Of a DNA stretch of 64,000 nt, positions 55,890 through 64,000 are shown piece after piece. Both the position numbers and the translations under genes were made by a program. The stretch covers positions 310,001 to 374,000 of the forward strand of contig JADJLZ010000006.1 in the NCBI GenBank assembly GCA_016709875.1, read 5' to 3'. This DNA is from Planctomycetota bacterium (lineage in GTDB: Bacteria > Planctomycetota > UBA1135 > GCA-002686595). Under the pieces are notes generated by a model, which was not told where the DNA came from, did not search any database, and saw nothing but the letters and a program-made list of their open reading frames with translations. How positions within the stretch are numbered: position 1 is the first letter of the stretch; the number at the start of each line of letters is the position of its first letter.

Positions 55890-56639
55890 ATGTTCAAGCA
55901 CGTATTTGCGAGCGCTCTTTGCGCACTCGCGTTCCTGCCGCTCACGTCCTGCGCGACAACCAAGGACTACAACGACGCGATCTCCAACGCGAAGTACTAC
56001 CAGGCGCAATTGCACGAGGCCGAATTGCGCCTCGCGAAGACCGACGAGGAGAACGGGCGCCTGCGCAAGCGCCTCGCGGAGAACGACGTCAAGGGCCTCT
56101 CGGAGGCGAACTCCGGCGATCTCGACTCGCGGCTGTCCGACCTGCAGTCGCGCATCGACGGCCTCGGCCGCCCGCTGCAGGACATCGAGCGCTTCGACGT
56201 CGAGGGCGGCTACCTCCTGATGGTGCAGGACAAGATCCTGTTCGAGTCGGGCTCCGCCGATTTGAACGCCGACTCGAAGAAGGCGCTCGAACACATCACC
56301 AGCGAGATCAACTCCAAGGCGCACGGCCGCATCTGGGTGCGCGGCCACACCGACAGCGATCCGGTCAGCAAGCCCGCGACGAAGGCCGCGTTCCCGCACG
56401 GGAACCTGCAGCTCTCGGCGATGCGCGCGATCGTCGTCGCCGACGCGCTCGCCGCGACCGGCAACGTGAAGCAGCGCGACCTCGTCGTCGCCGGGTTCGG
56501 CTCCTACGACCCGCTGCACAAGAACGACACGGCCGACAACAAGCGCCTCAACCGGCGCGTCGAGATCTTCGTCTCGGACGCCTCCTCGAGCGGAGCGGAC
56601 AAGGCCGTCCCGGCCGACGCTCCCGCGCCGAAGAAGTGA
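55890..56639 (+). CDS. OmpA-family lipoprotein
   Basis: A 249-residue envelope protein. The lipobox is LPLTSCATT (Cys20 or so). A coiled coil follows at ~30-105 (LHEAELRLAKTDEENGRLRK), then an OmpA/Pal peptidoglycan-binding domain: DKILFESGSADLNADSKKAL, VRGHTDSDPV, LSAMRAIVVADALAATG and NKRLNRRVEIFVS. The Asp and Arg that bind diaminopimelate are in the conserved places. It would tie the outer membrane to a cell wall. The leader of ~198 bases before it is free of genes. Confidence 0.92.
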   Translation: MFKHVFASALCALAFLPLTSCATTKDYNDAISNAKYYQAQLHEAELRLAKTDEENGRLRKRLAENDVKGLSEANSGDLDSRLSDLQSRIDGLGRPLQDIERFDVEGGYLLMVQDKILFESGSADLNADSKKALEHITSEINSKAHGRIWVRGHTDSDPVSKPATKAAFPHGNLQLSAMRAIVVADALAATGNVKQRDLVVAGFGSYDPLHKNDTADNKRLNRRVEIFVSDASSSGADKAVPADAPAPKK

Positions 56640-56659
56640 GCGCGAAGGCGAGCCCAGGA

Positions 56660-57604
56660 ATGCGCTCGGCCGCCAGGCCGGGCCGAGGAGCGCCGCGGCC
56701 CGCGAGGGTCGCGGCGTCCTGCGTTCTGGCGCTCGCCTGCGGCTGCGAACCCGCTCGGCCGGCCGCGAGCCCGCCGAGTGTGCAGATCGAGCGCCTGGCC
56801 TTCGTTCCGCCCGCGCGCGTCGCGCTCTCGAGCAAGCTCGAGGTCAGCGTCGACGCGGCGCTGCTCGTCTCGAGCTTCGAGGTCACGCGCGGCGAGTGGC
56901 GCGCCTGGGCGCTCGAGCGCGGCGGCGAGTCCGCCGCGCGCATGCGCGAGGCGGGCTGGGACAGCGCGAGCGACACCTGGCCGGCAGACTACGTCTCGCT
57001 CGAGGATTCACGCGAGTACGCGCGCGCGCAGGGCATGCGCTTGCCGAGCGCCTCGGAGTGGCTCGCGATCGCCTGCGGCAGCTCCGCGGCGTCCTACCCC
57101 TGGGGCCCCAACGATGCGGCCTCGGTCGCGAACACGCTCGAACTGGGGCTGCGACATCCGACGCCGGTCGGGACCTTCGAGCAGGGGAGGTCGCCGCTGG
57201 GGATCTACGACCTGCTCGGGAACGCCTGGGAGTGGGTCGACGCGCCGCCGGGCAAGGGCGATGCGACGATCGTGCGCGGCCCTTGGGCCTGGGCGATGGG
57301 GGGCTCGTACCTGACGCTGCGCCATCCGCTCTTTGATCCGCGCTCCGACGAGTCGGGCACGCTGCACCTGGAGATCGACGAGCGCGGGCGCTCGAACGAG
57401 ATCGGTCTGCGCCTGGTCGCGAACGCGCGCGCCTGGCTGCTCGCGCACGCAGCGGATTTCGCCGACATCCCCGCGGCGCAGGCGCGCCTGACCGCGGTCG
57501 GCCGACGCTGGGGACCCGCGGCCTCGGCGCTGCTCGAGGAACTCGCCCGCGCGTACCCGGACGTGCGCGTCTTCGCCTGGCTCTCCGCGGGGGCGCACCG
57601 GTGA
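56660..57604 (+). CDS. Formylglycine-generating-enzyme-like (SUMF1) lipoprotein
   Basis: A 314-residue protein with an Arg-rich N terminus and lipoprotein-type signal (VAASCVLALACGCEP). The FGE-sulfatase fold follows: SSFEVTRGEWRAWALE, YARAQGMRLPSASEWLAIAC, YPWGPNDAAS and GIYDLLGNAWEWVDAPPG. The Cys pair needed for sulfatase modification is not apparent, so a binding or other catalytic role is more likely. The ATG at 56660 has AGGA upstream; a GTG at 56636 overlapping the ompA stop would add 8 residues and couple translation. Confidence 0.85.
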   Translation: MRSAARPGRGAPRPARVAASCVLALACGCEPARPAASPPSVQIERLAFVPPARVALSSKLEVSVDAALLVSSFEVTRGEWRAWALERGGESAARMREAGWDSASDTWPADYVSLEDSREYARAQGMRLPSASEWLAIACGSSAASYPWGPNDAASVANTLELGLRHPTPVGTFEQGRSPLGIYDLLGNAWEWVDAPPGKGDATIVRGPWAWAMGGSYLTLRHPLFDPRSDESGTLHLEIDERGRSNEIGLRLVANARAWLLAHAADFADIPAAQARLTAVGRRWGPAASALLEELARAYPDVRVFAWLSAGAHR

Positions 57605-58455
57605 GCGAACGCCCCAGCTGGCAGCACTTCCAGGAGCAGCTGCGCGAGGCGGGTTTCCGCCCCTCGCGCCGCTTCGGCCAGAACTTCCTGCTCGACGAGA
57701 ACATGCTCGAAGCGATCGCGCGCGACGCGCGCATCACCCCGGGCCAGACCGTGCTCGAGGTCGGTCCCGGCCTGGGATTCCTGACGCGCCACCTGCTGGA
57801 GTGCGGCGCGCACCTGGTGTGCGCCGAGATCGACGAGCGCCTGCTCGAGATCGCGCGCAGCTGGATCGAGGGCCCGGAATGGGTGCACGGCGACGTGCTC
57901 GCCGGCAAGCATCGGCTCGCGCCGGCGGTCGCGGCCGCGCTGCCCGCGCACTCGGACTGGCAGCTCGTCAGCAACCTGCCCTACAGCGTCGCCGCGCCGC
58001 TGCTCGGCGTGCTCGCGGACCTCGAACACCCACCGAGCGGGATGACCGTGCTCGTCCAGCGCGAGGTGGCCGAGCGCATCGCCGGCCGGCCGGGGAGCTC
58101 CGACTGGGGCCTGCTCTCGATCGTGCTCCAATGCGACTACACGGCGGAACTCGTGCGCCACGTGCCGCCGCAGCTCTTCTGGCCGCGGCCCGAGGTCGAC
58201 AGCAGCGTCGTGCGCCTCGTGCGCAAGCCTGATCCGCTGCCCCGCGCGCTGCGTACCGAGCTCATCGAGCTCTGCGCGCGGCTCTTCCAGCGCCGCCGGC
58301 AGACCCTGGGTCGGGTGCTGGGGGAGATCCGCGGGCGCGAGGCCGCCCTGTCGTCCCTGGCTGCCCTGGGCTGGGAGCCCAGCCGCCGGGCCGAGGAGCT
58401 GGATCTGCGGGAACTGCTCGATCTTTGCAAGCGTCCTATTCCCCCGCCTGCGTAG
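57601..58455 (+). CDS. rsmA: 16S rRNA (adenine1518-N6/adenine1519-N6)-dimethyltransferase RsmA/KsgA
   Basis: A 284-residue dimethyltransferase of the two adjacent adenines in the 16S rRNA 3' hairpin. FRPSRRFGQNFLLDENML at the N terminus, the SAM motif VLEVGPGLGFLTRHLL, the catalytic NLPYSVAAPLL and the C-terminal FQRRRQTLGRVL are all standard. The GTG overlaps the previous stop by GTGA. The length is normal. Confidence 0.96.
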   Translation: MSERPSWQHFQEQLREAGFRPSRRFGQNFLLDENMLEAIARDARITPGQTVLEVGPGLGFLTRHLLECGAHLVCAEIDERLLEIARSWIEGPEWVHGDVLAGKHRLAPAVAAALPAHSDWQLVSNLPYSVAAPLLGVLADLEHPPSGMTVLVQREVAERIAGRPGSSDWGLLSIVLQCDYTAELVRHVPPQLFWPRPEVDSSVVRLVRKPDPLPRALRTELIELCARLFQRRRQTLGRVLGEIRGREAALSSLAALGWEPSRRAEELDLRELLDLCKRPIPPPA

Positions 58456-58456
58456 G

Positions 58457-58485
58457 TTGGTCAGCGGGGGGGCGTGTGCTATCTT
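58457..58485 (+). promoter_or_regulatory. Candidate promoter for dnaG-rpoD
   Basis: TTGGTC (58457-58462), a 17-base spacer and TATCTT (58480-58485), with TG one base before the -10 as in an extended -10. It lies 2 bases after the rsmA stop and leaves a leader of about 200 bases before dnaG. This matches the classic housekeeping promoter layout. Confidence 0.5.
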
Positions 58486-58693
58486 CCCGGCCTTCTGGCC
58501 CCCGGTGGACTCCCGGGCTCGAAGCCCCCGGAAATCCTTGACCCGTCCGCACCGGCGCGAGGTCCAGTTTCGGAGTACCTTTTGGCAGCTTCGCCCACCG
58601 CCACCGCGTTCCCCACTTCGCCCAGGGCCATCCCGGGCTCCCATCCCCAAGGGTAGAGGGGTCCTCGTCCTCCCCAGCCCTTTCTCCACCCGC

Positions 58694-60547
58694 GTGTTGT
58701 CCGAAGATCTCCGCCGCGCCATCGAAGCGATCAAGCTTCGCGCCCCGATCGAAGAGATCGTGCGCGAGCGCGTGCCGAGCCTCAAGAAGACCGGCGCGCT
58801 GTGGGTCGCGTGCTGCCCCTTCCACGAAGAGCGCACACCCTCGTTCAAGGTCGATCCGCGCCGTGGAACCTGGCACTGCTTCGGCGCCTGCGGCACCGGC
58901 GGCGACCAGCTGAGCTTCCTCGAACGCCTCGACAACCTGACCTTCTACGAGGCGCTCGAGATCCTCGCCGCGCGCACGGCGGTCGAACTGCCGCGCCGCC
59001 GCAGCGAGCCGCGCTCGAGCGAGAACGAGGGCCTCGAAGCGCTCGTCGAGGAGGCCGTGCGCTTCTACCGCGCGCAGAGCGCGAGCTCCGAGGGCCAGAC
59101 CGCGACGCGCTACATGGAAGAGCGCGGCCTCACGCGCGAGACCTCGGATGCCTTCGGCGTGGGCTATTCGCCCGCGAGCGGACAGGCGCTGGTGAACCAC
59201 CTGCGCTCCAAGGATGTCGACCTCGCGCGCGCGGAGGCCGCGGGCCTGGTGCGCCGCAACGACCAGGGCCGGCCCTACGACTTCTTCCGCGGCCGGCTCA
59301 TGATCCCGATCCGCGACCTCGCCGGGCGCGCGGTCGGTTTCGGCGCGCGTCGCCTGGGCGACGGCGAAACGCAGGGCCCCAAGTACATCAACACCGCCGA
59401 GACGCCGCTGTTCCACAAGGGACGCCTGGTGTACGCGCTCGACCGCGCGCTGCCCGCGGTGCGCAAGTGCGGACAGATCGTGCTCGTCGAGGGCTACACC
59501 GACGTGATGGCCGCGCACCAGGTCGGCCTCGAGCAGGTCGTGGCCGTGCTCGGCACCGCGACCACCGACGACCACGCGGGCCTGATCCGTCGTACGGGCG
59601 CGCGGCGCGTCACGCTCGTCTTCGACGGCGACGCCGCGGGACAGAAGGCGGCCTACAAGGCGCTGCACGGATTGCTGCCGCTCGAATTGCCGATCGACGT
59701 CGTGACGCTCGAAGGCGGCCAGGATCCCTGCGACGTGCTCGTGCGCGAAGGCGCGCGGCCGCTCACGGCGGCGATGGAGCTCGCGCGCGGCTGGTTCGAG
59801 TTCCTGGTCGAGGGCCTGAAGGGCAAGAGCGGCGCCGAGCTCTCGCGCGAGGTCGACCGCGTGCTCGAGCTGCTCGCGCGGCTTTCGAAGCCGGTCTACC
59901 GCGCCTCGCTCGTCGGCGAGCTCGCGCAGGCGATCCAGATCCCCGTCGAGGTGCTGCGTGCGCAGGGCAACGCGCTCGTGCGCGGCCGTCCGGCGCCCAC
60001 GAACGCCGCGCTGAGCGCTGTGCGTGCTCCGCTCGCGCCCGCCCAGCCGGGTGCGGACGCGCGCACGCAGAGCGCCTGGAAGCAGCTCGTCGGCGCGCTG
60101 CTCGTCGATCCGGGCCTGCTCGCGCTGGTCCAGCGCTCCGAACTCGAGTGTCCCGATCCCGCGCTCGCGCGCGTGCTCGAGGCGCTGCACGCGCTCTACG
60201 CCGACGAGGAAGCGCTGCTCGACTGCGCCTCGATCCTGGCGCTGCTCGGCGACGATCCCGCGCGCGAGCTCGTCGTGCCGCTCTACGAACACGCGCGCGC
60301 CGCCGAGAGCGCGCGGGTGCTGCTCGAGGGCCAGCTGCGCTTCCTGCGCACGCAGGCGCTCGAGGCGCGCCGCCGGGCGCTCGAGCCCGCGCTGGCCGAC
60401 GAAGACCTCTCGCCCGAGGAGGAACGCCGGCGCGCGCTGGAGTTCCAACAGCTCAAGTCCGAGGAACTGCGCGCGCGCGATGCGCTCGCCCCCGGATCCG
60501 TCCATTCCGATTCGCTCCAGAAGAACGCCGTCCCAACCCACACCTGA
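58694..60547 (+). CDS. dnaG: DNA primase DnaG
   Basis: A 617-residue primase. Zinc finger: C41-x2-H44-x17-C62-x3-C66 (HCFGACGTGGD); the last spacing is x3 where DnaG normally has x2. The catalytic core has the TOPRIM motifs LVEGYTDVMAAHQ and LVFDGDAAGQKAAY. The C-terminal helicase-binding part is diverged. The start is a GTG at 58694 (MLSEDLRRAIEAIKL); a TTG follows directly, and no better start exists upstream. It precedes rpoD by 1 base, the conserved macromolecular-synthesis arrangement. Confidence 0.92.
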   Translation: MLSEDLRRAIEAIKLRAPIEEIVRERVPSLKKTGALWVACCPFHEERTPSFKVDPRRGTWHCFGACGTGGDQLSFLERLDNLTFYEALEILAARTAVELPRRRSEPRSSENEGLEALVEEAVRFYRAQSASSEGQTATRYMEERGLTRETSDAFGVGYSPASGQALVNHLRSKDVDLARAEAAGLVRRNDQGRPYDFFRGRLMIPIRDLAGRAVGFGARRLGDGETQGPKYINTAETPLFHKGRLVYALDRALPAVRKCGQIVLVEGYTDVMAAHQVGLEQVVAVLGTATTDDHAGLIRRTGARRVTLVFDGDAAGQKAAYKALHGLLPLELPIDVVTLEGGQDPCDVLVREGARPLTAAMELARGWFEFLVEGLKGKSGAELSREVDRVLELLARLSKPVYRASLVGELAQAIQIPVEVLRAQGNALVRGRPAPTNAALSAVRAPLAPAQPGADARTQSAWKQLVGALLVDPGLLALVQRSELECPDPALARVLEALHALYADEEALLDCASILALLGDDPARELVVPLYEHARAAESARVLLEGQLRFLRTQALEARRRALEPALADEDLSPEEERRRALEFQQLKSEELRARDALAPGSVHSDSLQKNAVPTHT

Positions 60548-60548
60548 T

Positions 60549-62369
<1,821 letters not shown>

Positions 62370-62390
62370 GAGCCCTTCCGCACGGCTTTC

Positions 62391-62417
62391 CGGACCTGGA
62401 CTTTGTGTCCAGGTCCG
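62391..62417 (+). terminator. Hairpin terminator after rpoD
   Basis: CGGACCTGGAC (62391-62401) pairs perfectly with GTCCAGGTCCG (62407-62417) around TTTGT, giving an 11-base stem 21 bases after the rpoD stop. No T tract follows. Confidence 0.6.
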
Positions 62418-62431
62418 TCCGTCGGTAGGAT
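62403..62431 (+). promoter_or_regulatory. Candidate promoter overlapping the rpoD terminator
   Basis: TTGTGT (62403-62408), a 17-base spacer and TAGGAT (62426-62431). The -35 box sits in the loop and 3' arm of the rpoD terminator hairpin. The predicted start point, about 62438, is only some 5 bases before the ATG at 62443, so the transcript would be nearly leaderless. Confidence 0.4.
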
Positions 62432-62442
62432 TCTCGGCCCCC

Positions 62443-63153
62443 ATGCAGGAAGTCCTGGCTGCGCTCCTCCGTCTCCAAGAGCTCGACCAGCACATCTTTC
62501 GCGCCCAGGCGGAGCTGAAACGGCTGCCGGCCGAACGCGGGCAGCGCTTGGCCGAGATCGAGCGCCGGGTGCAGAAGCTGGCGGACACCCGCAACGAGGC
62601 GCAGAAGCTGCGCGTGCGCATCAAGGAGCTCGAGGACACTTCGAGCGCCCACCGCCTGCGCGTGCGCAAGGTCGAGAGCGAAGCGGCCTCCGCGCGCCAG
62701 GACATGGCGCTCCTGGTCGCGTTCCAGCACGAGATCCGCACGTTGAAGCGCGAGATGAACTCCTGCGAGGAGCAGGGGCTCGAGCTCGTCGGCCAGGCCG
62801 AGGCGCTCGACAAGGACGCGACCGCGCAGGAAGCGGGGCTCGAGTCCGAGAAGCAGCTCTTCGGCGAGTACGACGCCAACGTGCAGGGCGAGCTCGCGGC
62901 CGCGCAGAAGCGCGTCGACGAACTCGGCGCCGAGCGCAAGAAGCGCCTCACCGGCGCGATCCCGCCCGAGGCGCTCACGAGCTACAACCGGCTGCTCGCC
63001 GCGCGCGAAGGTCAGGCGCTCGCCGAACTCGACGGACGCGCCTGCCAGGCGTGCTTCATCGACGTGCCGGCCAACGTGGTCGTGCGCGTGCAGCGCGGCA
63101 GCGAGCTGGTGCCCTGCCCGGGCTGCTCGCGCATCCTGTTTCAGCGCGGCTAG
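62443..63153 (+). CDS. Coiled-coil zinc-ribbon protein (CT398/YbgI-like C4 family)
   Basis: A 236-residue protein. Residues ~5-175 are a long antiparallel coiled coil (LLRLQELDQHIFRAQAELKR ... LVAFQHEIRTLKREMNSCEE). The C-terminal zinc ribbon has two Cys pairs, GRACQACFIDVP and VPCPGCSRILF. This matches the bacterial family with a C4-type zinc ribbon (chlamydial CT398 is a structural example). The role is unknown, possibly RNA or sigma-factor related. Confidence 0.88.
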   Translation: MQEVLAALLRLQELDQHIFRAQAELKRLPAERGQRLAEIERRVQKLADTRNEAQKLRVRIKELEDTSSAHRLRVRKVESEAASARQDMALLVAFQHEIRTLKREMNSCEEQGLELVGQAEALDKDATAQEAGLESEKQLFGEYDANVQGELAAAQKRVDELGAERKKRLTGAIPPEALTSYNRLLAAREGQALAELDGRACQACFIDVPANVVVRVQRGSELVPCPGCSRILFQRG

Positions 63154-63191
63154 AGCCGGGTCCGGCGCGGCGGAAACCGAGTCCGGCGCGT

Positions 63192-64000
63192 CTAGCGCGC
63201 GCTCGACTGGCGCGTGCCGCGGCGGTCGAGTTCGCGCGCCAGCGCGGCGCGCACACGGCTCTTGTCGAAGGCTGGCAGCGGCGCGAGCAGCGCGTCGGCA
63301 TCCGCGTCGCCGGTCAGCCGGTGCAGCACCTGCTCGGGCGCCAGGCGCTCGACGAAATCCGCCAGCCATTCGACGTAGGTCGGCTCGTCGAGCAGCTCGA
63401 GCGCGCCCGCGCGCCAGTCCCGTGCGAGCTGCGTGCGCTTCAGGACCATCAACTGATGCACCTTGACGCCTTCGACACCCGCGCGCGCGAGCTCGAGCGC
63501 GGTCGCGCGCGCGCCCTCGCGGCCGTCGCCCGGCAGGCCCAGGATCGCGTGCGCGATGCAGACCAGGCCCGCCTGGCGCACGCGTCGCGCCGCGTCGTGG
63601 AAGTCCGCCAACGTGTGGAAGCGCCGGATGCGCCGCTGCACCTCGTCGCTGGCGCTCTCGAGTCCCAGCTCGACCCACACTTCGATGCGCCGGCCAAGCT
63701 CCTCGAGCAGCCGCAGGCTCTCGTCGGGCAGCGTGTCGGGCCGCGTCGCGATGCTGAGCGCGGCGAGCGGGGCGTCGGGCCGCTCGATCCAGGGCTCGAG
63801 CACGCCGAGCACCTCGGAGAGGCGTTCGAGCGGGACGTAGGTGTTCGAGTACGACTGCAGGTAGGCGATTGCGCGCACGCCCGGGCCGCGCCGCGCGACG
63901 CGCGCGAGACCTTCGTCGAGCTGGCGCGCGAGCTCGAGGCCGCTCTTCAGCGCGCCCGTGCCGGAACCCTCGACGTCGCAGTAGGTGCAGCCGCCGAAAC
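63192..64000 (-). CDS. Radical SAM protein, TIGR01212/YhcC family (5' end beyond window)
   Basis: The last 269 residues are visible and the frame is open to the window edge. The end of the radical SAM motif, GGCTYCD, is at the very edge (two of the three cluster Cys). Then come IAYLQSYSNTYVPLERLSEV, ALSIATRPDTLPDESLRLLE, WVELGLESASDEVQRRIRRF and VKVHQLMVLKRTQLARDW, which match the YhcC family closely. Its function is not established, though an RNA-modification role has been suggested. The true start is beyond base 64000. Confidence 0.9.
   Translation of the reverse strand, partial: FGGCTYCDVEGSGTGALKSGLELARQLDEGLARVARRGPGVRAIAYLQSYSNTYVPLERLSEVLGVLEPWIERPDAPLAALSIATRPDTLPDESLRLLEELGRRIEVWVELGLESASDEVQRRIRRFHTLADFHDAARRVRQAGLVCIAHAILGLPGDGREGARATALELARAGVEGVKVHQLMVLKRTQLARDWRAGALELLDEPTYVEWLADFVERLAPEQVLHRLTGDADADALLAPLPAFDKSRVRAALARELDRRGTRQSSAR

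Overview
The window looks like chromosomal DNA of a very GC-rich member of the Planctomycetota, probably from the deep marine or anaerobic-digester side of the phylum. Four things support this. There is an nfeD-nfeD-floA operon and a short chlamydial/planctomycete-type histone H1-like protein. A Ser/Thr kinase gene overlaps an ECF sigma gene. Secreted proteins carry the SCPCGN-type C-terminal module common in planctomycetes. Menaquinone is made by the futalosine route (mqnB, mqnD). The genus cannot be fixed from sequence reading alone. Genes are tightly packed and many pairs overlap by ATGA, GTGA or TGATG. I see no rRNA, tRNA, CRISPR array or prophage. No stretch longer than about 240 bases lacks a gene or mobile element.

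Layout: 0-4.7 kb holds the membrane microdomain operon (two NfeD proteins, FloA, a hypothetical, an EVE protein), a histone-like protein and a secreted histidine phosphatase. 4.7-9.2 kb holds mqnD/mqnB, a secreted M28 peptidase with a PDZ domain and an FG-GAP lipoprotein. 9.2-13.2 kb encodes a three-subunit molybdenum hydroxylase whose flavin subunit has the extra 4Fe-4S cysteine set of 4-hydroxybenzoyl-CoA reductase. 13.2-16.5 kb has an HNH protein, a flavoprotein/polyferredoxin membrane fusion and two tiny transmembrane proteins. 16.5-17.7 kb is an insertion sequence with perfect 23-base terminal inverted repeats and a frameshifted transposase, inserted against the 3' end of an Rsm22-like methyltransferase gene. 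18.7-24.5 kb has a PilZ gene (frameshifted), a seven-repeat propeller protein, a DUF2059 protein, a short-chain dehydrogenase and a SKI2-type helicase. 24.7-27.6 kb is a small operon with an FtsQ-like protein and two membrane proteins.

27.6-33.4 kb carries rplM-rpsI, a YebC protein and a signalling set: receiver/degenerate GGDEF, FHA-like, Ser/Thr kinase, ECF sigma. 33.5-38.3 kb has a second M28 peptidase, a multiply frameshifted ppdK and a lipoprotein. 38.5-46.7 kb has a DUF1573 protein, a GspE/PilB-type ATPase, a di-haem peroxidase and a response regulator/histidine kinase/membrane protein chain. 46.8-54.5 kb is a type IV pilus motor set (pilT, pilB, pilC) followed by an NtrB-like kinase and two CorC/CNNM proteins. 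54.6-64 kb has envelope proteins (an HTH-TM protein, an OmpA lipoprotein, a FGE-like lipoprotein), rsmA, dnaG, rpoD, a zinc-ribbon coiled-coil protein and a truncated radical SAM gene.

Several genes are broken by single-base shifts while staying conserved at the protein level (transposase, PilZ, ECF sigma, and at least six shifts in ppdK). This pattern fits local indel errors in a draft assembly at least as well as true pseudogenes.
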